A program made the translations under genes and the position numbers. The notes under the pieces are model-generated. The model worked only from the letters and a program-made list of their open reading frames with translations, searched no databases and had not been told where the DNA came from. This document shows, in pieces, positions 6,914-14,893 of a DNA stretch of 31,813 bases. The stretch is from DASSKW01 sp035690065 (GTDB taxonomy: Bacteria; Pseudomonadota; Gammaproteobacteria; Natronospirales; REEB76). Positions within the stretch are counted from its first letter, which is position 1. The number at the start of each line of letters is the position of its first letter. The stretch is from the NCBI GenBank assembly GCA_035690065.1, contig DASSKW010000037.1, forward strand, positions 1 through 31,813, given 5' to 3'.

Positions 6914-8152
6914 TCACTTTTGCGAGGACGGCACGTCGAAAGCCATCACCGTGAGAAAAAGCTCTCGGTTTCGATCATCTCTGTGCGCGAACATATACCG
7001 AAAGACTGTTTCTGAAGTCCCAGGAAGTGAGCGTTTGAACTGTGGGTGTTCCATGACTACCTGCGGAATAATCTCCAAGACTTTCGAAAAATCTCGATTG
7101 CGGTTGAAGATGACAACCGCGGTCTTCGTGTCACGCCAAGAACTGTAACCCAACAGTTGGTTGATAGTATCTGTCAACTTCTTCTGTCCTGCCCAGAACT
7201 TACACTCAGCAATGAAGATATTTCGTCCTTCAGATCTGATGAGGATGTCGGTCTTCCCCTCATAGTTGAACGTTTCCCCCGTTGCCTGACCTTGGTAATG
7301 TCCATTCAGTTGCACAAGGAAGTGTGACCGCAGAGATTCCTCGTCTACATCGTAGAATGCGGATGGGCTACGCTCCATCACCTGGGTCATGCCTTGCATA
7401 ACTCCAAGTATGTGCTCATAGTCGTCGACCGCAAGCGCGGGTTCTGGTTTGTATGGCGCAGAGTTGGCGGGCGGCATGACTGGCGAAATTTTCCGCCTGA
7501 CTTCTGGCGCAACAAAAGTCTTCGGCGCATCTTGCCGCTCCTTTAATTTGTAACCGAGCGACGCCACCACGTTTCGGTTAGCAAGCAACTTTGTTCGGCG
7601 AGATTCGATTGCTGCACGAGCTATGCCGCGTAGCTGACTGTTCAGACCCGAAACATTGGCTCGAAGGTTGCTCAGGTATGACTGAATTTCCGAGATGGTA
7701 CGATCGATCTGATTACGGACTTGATCAGTTTGGAGATTTGTACCTACGATGCTGAACGAAACAACGGAGCCGCGAACGCAAGCGCGCGGTGGACTCATTG
7801 TGAACGGATTTGGCTGAATCTTGAACGCTTCGGCTTCTCCCGTGAAAGGAACTTCGACCTCGATTTCCGATCCGCCAACGAGAAATGGCCGGCTACGATC
7901 CATAATCATTCGCATCGGATCGTGGCTTACATCAATCTGCTTCTCGGACTGATCTACGACGAGATTTTCAGGATCAAGAACCGGAACATCAATTTGGAAC
8001 TTCTCAGCGAAATATGTAGTGAGATCCTCGACCGAGGTGTTTAGTAGTCGATCGGGATCGACCCGATCGACTTCGGCAGCCAATTCTTGACGCTGGTGGC
8101 GATCAACCGAATTCCAGTCAACTCCGTTGAAAAGATAATCATCGCGTGCCAT
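6914..8152 (-). CDS. Unrecognised protein with PD-(D/E)XK nuclease-like C-terminal domain
   Basis: A 412-residue protein that I do not recognise as a named family. Residues 1-130 are acidic and mixed; 140-190 are probably helical (QTDQVRNQIDRTISEIQSYL); 205-245 form a Pro-rich linker. The C-terminal third looks like a restriction-endonuclease fold: a helix with Glu271/272, then NYEGKTDILI with Asp302, then IFIAECKFW with Glu316-Cys-Lys318, and Gln332 in INQLLGY. This E...D...ExK...Q order fits PD-(D/E)XK enzymes. An AGGGGG ribosome site precedes ATG 8152. It follows a zinc-ribbon gene on the same strand by 68 bases. Base composition is uneven and somewhat lower in GC than egtD (60-base samples gave 26 to 35 G+C, against 39 in egtD). 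A defence or DNA-processing role is only inferred. Confidence 0.7.
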   Translation of the reverse strand: MARDDYLFNGVDWNSVDRHQRQELAAEVDRVDPDRLLNTSVEDLTTYFAEKFQIDVPVLDPENLVVDQSEKQIDVSHDPMRMIMDRSRPFLVGGSEIEVEVPFTGEAEAFKIQPNPFTMSPPRACVRGSVVSFSIVGTNLQTDQVRNQIDRTISEIQSYLSNLRANVSGLNSQLRGIARAAIESRRTKLLANRNVVASLGYKLKERQDAPKTFVAPEVRRKISPVMPPANSAPYKPEPALAVDDYEHILGVMQGMTQVMERSPSAFYDVDEESLRSHFLVQLNGHYQGQATGETFNYEGKTDILIRSEGRNIFIAECKFWAGQKKLTDTINQLLGYSSWRDTKTAVVIFNRNRDFSKVLEIIPQVVMEHPQFKRSLPGTSETVFRYMFAHRDDRNRELFLTVMAFDVPSSQK

Positions 8153-8220
8153 TTAAGCCCCCTTGTGACGACTAACATCCTAAATCAGCGGCGCGTTCGC
8201 TTGAATGAACTGCTAGACAC

Positions 8221-8460
8221 CTAGTCACGCGGATACCAACCGCCAGCATTGCGCTTTGGGAGTGGAATTCCCTTATTCTGCAGGTGCGTTACGAAGCGAT
8301 CCTCTAACGTTGGGCCCCAGCCGTCTCGATTGCTTTTCCAACAGGTGAGGCAGACGGTCAGTTGATAGCGCGGAATTACTTTGCCCGCGTAGACATGCGG
8401 CCCGAACTGAAATGAAGTCCCGCATAAGTCACAGTTGTACATGAATTTTGATTCTGGCAT
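8221..8460 (-). CDS. Small zinc-ribbon-like hypothetical protein
   Basis: From ATG 8460 the product has 79 residues with two Cys pairs: CDLCGTSF near the N-terminus and CLTCWKSN in the middle. This is the pattern of a four-Cys zinc-binding site. The C-terminus is polar with a Gly-Trp-Tyr end (NAGGWYPRD). An AAGGA ribosome site 8 bases before ATG 8460 supports this start over the upstream extension to 8508. I cannot assign a function. It is first in a two-gene minus-strand unit with the PD-(D/E)XK-like gene, which suggests a shared job but does not prove it. Confidence 0.65.
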   Translation of the reverse strand: MPESKFMYNCDLCGTSFQFGPHVYAGKVIPRYQLTVCLTCWKSNRDGWGPTLEDRFVTHLQNKGIPLPKRNAGGWYPRD

Positions 8461-8504
8461 GAGCGCGTCCTTGTTGGTGCCATCAGTAGAATTAGAACGA
8501 TGGA

Positions 8505-8533
8505 ACATTACGCCGCATCGGCGTCCAATTCAA
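8505..8533 (-). promoter_or_regulatory. Candidate promoter of the islet gene pair
   Basis: On the minus strand, TTGAAT (8528-8533) is followed after 17 bases by TAATGT (8505-8510), 45 bases before ATG 8460. Both boxes are imperfect, so this is a weak prediction. The 8534-8645 stretch holds no gene that I can see. Confidence 0.3.
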
Positions 8534-8645
8534 TTACTGCATAACCGAAGACCCCTACTGCAAGGAGATGCCGTAAAATGCTCTGAATTAGACAGCGATC
8601 TTGAGCCACGGCATTAAACGGAACCTGTTGAGCAAATCGTCTACT

Positions 8646-9039
8646 TTGCCTGTGCGATGGCACGGCTGAAAAAGCCGGAATAGCACGCTGGCCAATGCAG
8701 CGTGGAGCATCAATAAAAACGCAAACGTAAGATGGCGCTCTCGGAAACCCCGTGGATGACGCCGACCCGCACAGCGCCCGCAGGGAATAGCCTGCGCAGC
8801 AGGACGGGGCGAGGGACCGCCCCGTCCGCGCGACCGGTGCAGGGATGCGCCGTGAGCGCGGCCCCGAGGACGCGAGCAGGGAGGGAACGCGCTTGAAATC
8901 GAATGTCCCTCATTCGATTTCAAGCAAGCGCGGAATCCTCCGGGGCGATTTCCTTTGGGTCCTTTCCTTGTTCGCACAAGTAAAGGACCTCGACGGCGGG
9001 GGCGAATCCCCGCACCCATTCACGCGGCGTAGCCGCTCA
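8646..9039 (-). repeat. Long structured repeat, arm B
   Basis: The inverted partner of arm A. Read on the minus strand it has TGAGCGGCTACGCCGCGTGAA, the GTCCTTT.. hairpin (plus-strand 8959-8988, one mismatch), a 14-bp perfect hairpin GCTTGAAATCGAAT/ATTCGATTTCAAGC at 8891-8925, ACGGGGTTTCCGAGAGCGCC, and the CACGCTG/CAGCGTG hairpin at 8684-8704. The middle (8760-8890) resembles arm C more than arm A. No gene is supported inside it. Confidence 0.85.
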
Positions 9040-9107
9040 TTTTGGACTGGACCCCGGCTTCTGCCGGGGTGACGAAAGAATGGATTCCAGCGTTCGCCTT
9101 GCTGGAG

Positions 9108-9181
9108 GTCATTGCGAGGAACGCAGTGACGAAGCAATCTCGGGCAGTATGACGGGATTGCTTCGCTACGCTCGCAATGAC
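9108..9181. repeat. GTCATTGCGAG repeat in inverted pair
   Basis: GTCATTGCGAGG...GAAGCAATC at 9108-9139 faces GATTGCTTCGCTACGCTCGCAATGAC at 9156-9181, so the unit has inverted ends of about 11 identical bases (GTCATTGCGAG). It ends 5 bases before the yggX stop and could fold into a long hairpin there. A separate CCCCGGC/GCCGGGG hairpin lies at 9052-9069, between arm B and this repeat. Confidence 0.8.
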
Positions 9182-9186
9182 AAGAA

Positions 9187-9456
9187 TCATTCCTCCGGCT
9201 GATACCCTTCCGGTTTCTCCGCCCCGCCTTCGAACAGATACTTCTGCATCTCCGTTTCCAGAAACTTCCGCGCTTTCGGATCGATCACCGACAACCGGTA
9301 CTCATTGATCAGCATGGTCTGATGCTTGAGCCATTGCTGCCAGGCCTGCTTGCTGACATTTTCATAGATGCGCTGCCCCAGTTCGCCCGGATACGGCGCC
9401 CGTTCCAGACCTTCCAGTTCCTCACCCAACAAGACGCATTTGACTGTGCGCGTCAT
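9187..9456 (-). CDS. yggX: Fe(II)-trafficking protein YggX
   Basis: An 89-residue cytoplasmic protein with the YggX signature: MTRTVKCVLLGEELEG at the start, PYPGELGQRIYENVSKQAW, WLKHQTMLINEYRL and a C-terminal YLFEGG...EGYQPEE. YggX protects iron-sulfur proteins from oxidative damage and is linked to MutY, itself an Fe-S enzyme. The conserved N-terminal Cys is Cys7. The gene overlaps the end of mutY by 35 bases on the same strand; mutY-yggX is the order seen in E. coli. Confidence 0.95.
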   Translation of the reverse strand: MTRTVKCVLLGEELEGLERAPYPGELGQRIYENVSKQAWQQWLKHQTMLINEYRLSVIDPKARKFLETEMQKYLFEGGAEKPEGYQPEE

Positions 9457-10531
9457 CCGCAGTTTCTCCCAATGTGGCTTTAAGTGTTTCCAAAAGTTTT
9501 GTCACCGGTTTGGCAAGCCCGACCCGCGGCGGCGACGCCGGTTCGAACCAGATATCGCCTTCAGCATCCTGCATGGTTGCCGGTGTGATGTCCAACAACA
9601 CCGGTTCGATGTCGAGATGGAAATGGCTGAACGTATGTCGCAGGCCCGGCATCGTTTGTTGCGCTGATGGTGCGGCGCCGAACCGCTGCCGGCACCAGGC
9701 TTCGATATCCTGCTCCGTGGTCAGTTCCGGGAAACCCCACAAGCCGCCCCAGATGCCGGACGGTGGGCGGCGTTGCAACAACAACCGGCCGTCTTGCATC
9801 AACAACAGCATGCGTACGCGTTTGATCGGCAACTTCTTGCGCGGACGGGCGGCAGGAAAATCCGTTTCACGCTGCAGTTGATGTGCACGGCAATCTTCAG
9901 CAACCGGACATGATTCGCAGGCCGGATGCGCACGGGTACAGAGCGTCGCGCCCAGGTCCATGATGGCTTGCGTGTAAGCGGCGACTTCGCGTTGTGGGGT
10001 ATGCGTTTCCGCAAGCTGCCAGAGTTGCTGCTCCACGGGTTTTTCGCCCGGCCAGCCTTCGACGGCATGGAAGCGTGCCAACACCCGCCGCACATTGCCG
10101 TCCAGGATCGGAAGGCGCTGGTTGCATGCCAGCGCGAGGATCGCGCCCGCCGTGGACTGGCCGATGCCGGGCAGAGCCGCGACTGCTTCGAATTCGGTCG
10201 GAAACACACCGCCGTGCTCATCCCGGATGCGTTGTGCGGCACGTTGCAGATTGCGTGCCCGTGCGTAATAACCCAGTCCCGACCAGAGGTGCAGGACGTC
10301 GTCCAGCGGCGCCTCGGCCAGACTCTGAACATTGGGGAAACGCAGCATGAAACGCTGGTAATACGGGATGACAGTCGCGACCTGGGTCTGCTGCAGCATG
10401 ATCTCGGACACCCACACGCGGTATGGCGTCGGCTGCTGCTGCCAGGGCAAGTCGCTACGACCGTGCCGTCCCGCCCAGCGCAGGACGCGCGCAGCAAAAG
10501 AATCCTCAGTGTTGGACGCCGGTCTTGTCAT
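9422..10531 (-). CDS. mutY: Adenine DNA glycosylase MutY
   Basis: MutY removes adenine mispaired with 8-oxoguanine. From ATG 10531 the protein has 369 residues. Visible features are the catalytic Glu43 in SEIMLQQTQ, a helix-hairpin-helix ALPGIGQSTAGAI (about 119-131), catalytic Asp144 in PILDGNVRR, and the 4Fe-4S ligands Cys198, 205, 208 and 214 spaced C-x6-C-x2-C-x5-C. The C-terminal half is a NUDIX-like domain that reads the 8-oxoG side (LLLQRRPPSGIWGGLWGFPE). A longer frame extends to 10630, but the MTRPASNTED start fits the family. The start overlaps the end of the SRPBCC gene by 26 bases, so it belongs to a minus-strand operon. Confidence 0.96.
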   Translation of the reverse strand: MTRPASNTEDSFAARVLRWAGRHGRSDLPWQQQPTPYRVWVSEIMLQQTQVATVIPYYQRFMLRFPNVQSLAEAPLDDVLHLWSGLGYYARARNLQRAAQRIRDEHGGVFPTEFEAVAALPGIGQSTAGAILALACNQRLPILDGNVRRVLARFHAVEGWPGEKPVEQQLWQLAETHTPQREVAAYTQAIMDLGATLCTRAHPACESCPVAEDCRAHQLQRETDFPAARPRKKLPIKRVRMLLLMQDGRLLLQRRPPSGIWGGLWGFPELTTEQDIEAWCRQRFGAAPSAQQTMPGLRHTFSHFHLDIEPVLLDITPATMQDAEGDIWFEPASPPRVGLAKPVTKLLETLKATLGETADDAHSQMRLVG

Positions 10532-11114
10532 CTTTCTTGTCCGCAGTGGTGAGCGGCGGCAGGTGCGCCCACTCGCGCGCAAGTTTCTCGATACCTTGAG
10601 CACTCGCGCGGATCTGTTCGCGCAAGGCATCTTTCATCATGGCCGGACCGATCAATGGCGGTATCCAGAACGTGGGTTCCAGGGTGTCTTGCCAACGCAG
10701 GCGCGTGCCCTCGCCTTCGGGTTCGAGATGCCAGGACGCAGTCCCCATGCTCACGTTGCTCTGGTCGGGCAGCGTCTGGGCGACGATATCCCGTGGCGTC
10801 AGTTCCACCACTTGCTGGGTCTGCTTCAGCGTACGACAGAAGAAGGCCACGCAGGCGCGAGTCTCGACATACACCAGTGCGGTATGTGTATCGATCTGTT
10901 CCAGCAACTTGCTGGCCCGGATCGCACCGCTGATACGTGTCAGGTGATTGTAATCGGTCAAGACTCTGTAAACCTGTGCCGGCGGTGCCGCGATCGAGAC
11001 ATCGGTGCTGAGTCGGTAACGCGCCCCTTCATTGGTGACCTCGATGCTATGCAACTCCGCACCTGCGGCACCCGTCACGAACGTCACCAGCAGTATGGCT
11101 GCGGACCATCTCAT
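10506..11114 (-). CDS. Exported SRPBCC/START-like protein
   Basis: From ATG 11114 the protein has 202 residues with a signal peptide (MRWSAAILLVTFVTGAAGA) and a likely cut before ELHS. The mature part has the SRPBCC/polyketide-cyclase pattern: IAAPPAQVYRVLTDYNHLTR early, a central strand-rich region with ASWHLEPEGEGTRLRW, and a final long helix with MMKDALREQIRASAQGIEKL. This fold binds hydrophobic ligands, but the ligand is unknown. Starting further upstream at 11168 would overlap the asmA-like gene and spoil the signal peptide. The gene lies between the AsmA-like gene and mutY on the same strand. Confidence 0.75.
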   Translation of the reverse strand: MRWSAAILLVTFVTGAAGAELHSIEVTNEGARYRLSTDVSIAAPPAQVYRVLTDYNHLTRISGAIRASKLLEQIDTHTALVYVETRACVAFFCRTLKQTQQVVELTPRDIVAQTLPDQSNVSMGTASWHLEPEGEGTRLRWQDTLEPTFWIPPLIGPAMMKDALREQIRASAQGIEKLAREWAHLPPLTTADKKDDKTGVQH

Positions 11115-11151
11115 GGCCGCAGCTCCGAAATGTGCGGCCCACGCTTCATGT

Positions 11152-13386
11152 TCAGCCGCCGCCACCACCCTTGAGGAGATTCTTCAGCTTGTCCTGGGCT
11201 TTCTTCTTGAGTTCCGCTTTCCTGGCATCCTCTTTCTTCTTCTGCGCATCCAACTGCTTCTGCAATTCCGCCTTCCTGGCATTTACAGCAGCCTGCACTT
11301 TCTCATGCGCCGCATCGCCGAGATCGGGGCGCACACTCAGATCGGAGAAGGTACCGGTGATGCGCAAGGGGATGACCGTGCCGGTCAGTTTGCCAAGATC
11401 ACGCTCGGCACCCACTTTCGGAGCACCGGTGATGTGCGCTTTGACGCCGTAATCCAGGGTATTTTCCGCGAGATCGACCTTGCCCGCACCGGTGATTTTC
11501 AGATACGGCAGTGCTGCGACGAAGTCACGGTTGTTCAATATCCCGCGCTTGACCGTGGCGGTGCCGTGCACGTCCGCGAATTCGGTACGCTGCGGCGCTG
11601 CCGGCGGCGCCGGCAGGCGCTTCAACTTCGCATAGGCGCGCTCGATGCTGTCCTGGACATTGATTCCTTCGTACGCACCATTGCTGAATGCAAACTTCAG
11701 ATGGCCATCCAGCGTGTGCCGCATCTCGCCGACAGTGGCGCCGCGTGCATGCAACACGGATTGCAGATCCACGCTGCTGCTGAGCCGATCGACCTTGAAC
11801 AGGTCCTTGACCAACCCGCCGGCCTGCACACCTTTGAGAGTCAAGTCTTCATCCACGCCGGGCGTATCGCCGCGGGCATCGACCTGTACATGTCCATCCA
11901 GGCTGCCGTTGTACAGTGCCGCGCTCAGCGGATCGAGTTTCACCAAACCCTGATGCGCGCTCATGCCGAGTTCGAGATTGCTGACCGTCGCGCCCATGAG
12001 GACAAATTGTCCAACATGCAATTGTCCGTCCAGATTCAGACTGCGCAAGGTCCTCACCGGGATCGAGACCTTGTTGATATCGAGTGGTTCGCGTGGTTTC
12101 TCGGGGGTGCCGGTTTTCTGCGGCGGCAGGTAACGGTCCGCATCGAGCTTGTCGATATCCAGGTTGAAACTCAGCGCCCGGGATTTGAAATCCTTGATCG
12201 CAGCTTGCCCGCTCAGGGTGGTGTCATCCAGTTTCAGTTGCAGGTTCTGGAGTGTCGCGGAACCGGTCCCCGCCACGAAATCGAATACCGCAGAGGCCTT
12301 GTTCAATGCCATCGGATCGCGGGTCTCGACCAGTGAACCACGCCCGAGCGCAGTCAACACCTGTCGTGGTGAGAACTTGTCGAGTGTGAGTTTACCGGTC
12401 AGCACCGGATGCCGCGTGATGTCCTTGCCCTGCATATCGAGATGCAGGGTGGCATCGTAGACACTCGCGTCCAGATGATTGACCGCGATGGTGTCTGCCT
12501 GCAGATTGGCGACGATGTGTTTCCAGATCAGGGTGACGTTTGCCTGTCCACCCGGTACTGCATCGCCGCTGGCAGTCGCTTCCAGCTTGGCGTCATCCAC
12601 GGTGTATATCTTGCGGGCCGGGTCGGCGATCAAGGTGCCTTTGAAATCCGCATGACCATTCAGTTGGGGATTGGTGCCGGCGAAATCGAGCCCCAGCGTC
12701 AGTCGCACCGGCTGCGCAGGCGCGAATGCGCCCATGTCGAGATCGAGGTTGCTGATAGTGTATTGCTGATGATTCTGGGCGTCGTTCCAGCGCAACCGGG
12801 TATCACTCAGTTGCAAGCCCGCGATACGCAGCTTGTCGAGCACACTGCTATTCCCGGTGCCAGCCTTCGCTTCCTTGACAGTGGATGCCTTACCGAAGTG
12901 ATCGAGCATATCCTGCCAGTTGGTGCGTCCGGTCGCGTTGCGTTCCAGATCGATACTCGCCCCATCCAGTGTTATGTTGCCGACCTCGACCTTCCCGCGC
13001 AGCAGCGGCAGGAACCGGACATGGATATCGGCTTCGTTGATGCTGGCGAACGGCGTGTTGCCAAAGCCGGCTGCATTGGAAAGCTGCATCGGCCCGATCT
13101 GTACCCCCAGCCAGGGAAACACGGAGAGCTTGATGTTGCCCTGGATGTCGAGGTTCCGCCCGGTCTTGTCCTGCACCAGTTGAGTGATGCGGGGCTTGAA
13201 ATCGTTGGGATTGATGACGAACGGCAATACGATCGCCGTGATGATCAGCAACCCGATGACGACGGCAACGGTGATGCCGATGATCTTGAGCGGTCTCCGA
13301 CCCGGCTTCACCTTCTTCGCGACCGCAGCCGGTTTGCCTGATCGTGGTGCCTTACCGGGTTGCTTGGGCTTGGGCGTGCTCGGCAT
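11152..13386 (-). CDS. AsmA-family protein
   Basis: A 744-residue protein from ATG 13386, preceded by an AAGGG ribosome site. A Lys/Pro-rich cytoplasmic tail (1-34) leads to one transmembrane segment (about 35-58, IIGITVAVVIGLLIITAIV), after which comes a very long beta-rich region as in AsmA-like proteins. AsmA markers are NPNDFKPRITQLVQDKTGRN and LGVQIGPMQLSNAAGF early, and near the C-terminus GTATVKRGILNNRDF and a DLSVRPDLGD-type end. The last 55 residues are a charged Lys/Ala/Gln helix ending in GGGGG. Such proteins are thought to form hydrophobic grooves for phospholipid transport to the outer membrane. It heads a probable operon with the SRPBCC gene 37 bases downstream. Confidence 0.88.
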   Translation of the reverse strand: MPSTPKPKQPGKAPRSGKPAAVAKKVKPGRRPLKIIGITVAVVIGLLIITAIVLPFVINPNDFKPRITQLVQDKTGRNLDIQGNIKLSVFPWLGVQIGPMQLSNAAGFGNTPFASINEADIHVRFLPLLRGKVEVGNITLDGASIDLERNATGRTNWQDMLDHFGKASTVKEAKAGTGNSSVLDKLRIAGLQLSDTRLRWNDAQNHQQYTISNLDLDMGAFAPAQPVRLTLGLDFAGTNPQLNGHADFKGTLIADPARKIYTVDDAKLEATASGDAVPGGQANVTLIWKHIVANLQADTIAVNHLDASVYDATLHLDMQGKDITRHPVLTGKLTLDKFSPRQVLTALGRGSLVETRDPMALNKASAVFDFVAGTGSATLQNLQLKLDDTTLSGQAAIKDFKSRALSFNLDIDKLDADRYLPPQKTGTPEKPREPLDINKVSIPVRTLRSLNLDGQLHVGQFVLMGATVSNLELGMSAHQGLVKLDPLSAALYNGSLDGHVQVDARGDTPGVDEDLTLKGVQAGGLVKDLFKVDRLSSSVDLQSVLHARGATVGEMRHTLDGHLKFAFSNGAYEGINVQDSIERAYAKLKRLPAPPAAPQRTEFADVHGTATVKRGILNNRDFVAALPYLKITGAGKVDLAENTLDYGVKAHITGAPKVGAERDLGKLTGTVIPLRITGTFSDLSVRPDLGDAAHEKVQAAVNARKAELQKQLDAQKKKEDARKAELKKKAQDKLKNLLKGGGGG

Positions 13387-13535
13387 ACATATCCCTTGAT
13401 GATGGGTGGCTGTGCGCCTGCGCCCCGTCTCAGAGCGGCGCCTGTCGAACGGGGTCAATTATAGTGTGAACGGTGTTGCGGACGGCAAAATGCCTTGCAT
13501 CCCAGGGTGTGCAGACACCGGTATTGAGACGATTC

Positions 13536-13609
13536 TGGAGCGGGTGATGGGAATCGAACCCACGTTAGCAGCTTGGGAAGCTGCAGTTCTACCATTGAAC
13601 TACACCCGC
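13536..13609 (-). tRNA. glyU: tRNA-Gly (anticodon CCC)
   Basis: The minus strand reads GCGGGTGTAGTTCAATGG at the 5' end and ends CACCCGCTCCA, with the CCA encoded. The 74-base cloverleaf has a 7-bp acceptor stem, an anticodon stem GCAGC/GCTGC around loop TTCCCAA (anticodon CCC), and a T-arm with TTCGATT. The sequence closely follows the E. coli tRNA-Gly(CCC) pattern. It reads GGG codons. Confidence 0.96.
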
Positions 13610-13715
13610 ATGCGCCTGCCATTCTAACTGCGCGCCGCTGGCTGTCAAACGGCCCGGGCACACACCGCCGGGCTGCGGTAAAATGGGGCTCGATCCCGAC
13701 TACTATCCGGCAAAA

Positions 13716-13919
13716 ATGATGCAGATCCTGCTCAACGGCACGCCTACTCCGATCACGGACAACCTCACCGCTGGCGATCTGGTCCGGCAACTGGACCTGG
13801 CAGGCAAACGCATCGCCCTGGAAGTGAATGGCGCGATCGTACCGCGCAGCCAACATCCTGAATTCCGTTTCAGTCCCGACGACAGGGTGGAGATCGTCCA
13901 CGCGATCGGCGGGGGGTGA
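13716..13919 (+). CDS. thiS: Sulfur carrier protein ThiS
   Basis: ThiS is a small ubiquitin-like protein whose C-terminal Gly-Gly is converted to a thiocarboxylate that supplies sulfur for the thiazole of thiamine. From ATG 13716 (or the adjacent ATG at 13719) it has 66-67 residues. Family features are MQILLNGTPTPI, a central LDLAGKRIALEVNGAIVPRS and the terminal VEIVHAIGGG. No good ribosome site precedes either ATG, and the upstream frame to 13683 adds non-homologous residues. It lies 132 bases ahead of thiG. I saw no thiamine riboswitch core upstream. Confidence 0.95.
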   Translation: MMQILLNGTPTPITDNLTAGDLVRQLDLAGKRIALEVNGAIVPRSQHPEFRFSPDDRVEIVHAIGGG

Positions 13920-13956
13920 GATTTTGCAGACCCCAGCGGGGATTCTTCAAAGTCTC
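13918..13956 (+). other. Imperfect hairpin between thiS and thiG
   Basis: GAGATTTTGCAGACCCC pairs imperfectly with GGGGATTCTTCAAAGTCTC around AGC, starting in the thiS stop codon. It could be a read-through terminator or processing hairpin. No T-run follows. Confidence 0.4.
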
Positions 13957-14051
13957 ACGCGAACAACGCAAGGCAGGAACGTCTTGCCGTACATACAGGC
14001 TGTATTGATATTCGGGCGTTTTCAATTTCAAATAACTACTGGCTTCACACC

Positions 14052-14861
14052 ATGAACACCGCAATCAAAGACATCGATCAATCCGCCGATCTGTTCACAG
14101 TTGCCGGAAAAGCCTACCGCTCGCGGCTGTTGATCGGCACGGGTAAGTATAAAGATCTGGACGAGACACGGCGTGCGGTGGAAGCCAGCGGCGCGGAGAT
14201 CGTCACGGTCGCCATCCGCCGCACCAACATCGGTCAAAACAAGGATGAACCCAACCTGCTTGAGGTATTACCGCCCGATAGCTACACGATCCTGCCCAAT
14301 ACCGCCGGTTGCTATAACGCGGAAGATGCCGTCCGCACCTGCCGTCTGGGGCGCGAATTGCTGGATGGCCATGCGCTGGTAAAACTGGAAGTGCTGGGCG
14401 ACCAGAAGACGTTATACCCGGATGTCAGCGAGACTTTGAAAGCGGCGGAGATTCTGGTCAAGGAAGGCTTTGAAGTGATGGTGTACACCACCGATGATCC
14501 ACTGATCGCCAAACGGCTTGAGGAACTGGGCTGCGTCGCGGTGATGCCGTTGGGCGCTCCGATCGGTTCCGGTCTCGGCATCCGCAATCCGTACAACATC
14601 CTCACCATCGTCGAGAATGCCAAGGTACCGATCCTGGTCGATGCCGGGGTGGGCAGCGCTTCAGATGCGGCTATCGCGATGGAACTCGGTTGCGATGGCG
14701 TGTTGATGAACACGGCGATTGCACACGCAAAAGATCCGGTACTGATGGCATCCGCGATGAAGAAAGCGATCGAAGCCGGACGCGAATCGTTTCTTGCAGG
14801 ACGTATCCCACGCAAGCGCTTCGCATCGGCATCGTCACCGATCGATGGCTTGTTTTTCTGA
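14052..14861 (+). CDS. thiG: Thiazole synthase ThiG
   Basis: ThiG makes the thiazole phosphate ring of thiamine from deoxyxylulose phosphate, dehydroglycine and ThiS-thiocarboxylate. The 269-residue TIM-barrel protein has LLIGTGKYKD, VTVAIRRTNI, LPNTAGCYNAEDAVR, the Schiff-base Lys111 in HALVKLEVLGD, and the phosphate-binding GAPIGSGLGI and DAGVGSASDAA. Length and all motifs are normal. The rest of the pathway (thiE, thiC, thiO) is not in the window. It is preceded by thiS; trmB follows after a gap with a degenerate repeat. Confidence 0.97.
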   Translation: MNTAIKDIDQSADLFTVAGKAYRSRLLIGTGKYKDLDETRRAVEASGAEIVTVAIRRTNIGQNKDEPNLLEVLPPDSYTILPNTAGCYNAEDAVRTCRLGRELLDGHALVKLEVLGDQKTLYPDVSETLKAAEILVKEGFEVMVYTTDDPLIAKRLEELGCVAVMPLGAPIGSGLGIRNPYNILTIVENAKVPILVDAGVGSASDAAIAMELGCDGVLMNTAIAHAKDPVLMASAMKKAIEAGRESFLAGRIPRKRFASASSPIDGLFF

Positions 14862-14893
14862 CCGCATCTTTCATGCAGCCGCATGAAACATGG

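Noticed and set aside
11032..12336. Long plus-strand frame antisense to the AsmA-like gene
   Set aside because: It is a shadow of the minus-strand gene; composition and motifs support the AsmA frame only.
13620..13716. Possible thiamine riboswitch ahead of thiS
   Set aside because: No CTGAGA-type core or stem set was found in the short upstream region.
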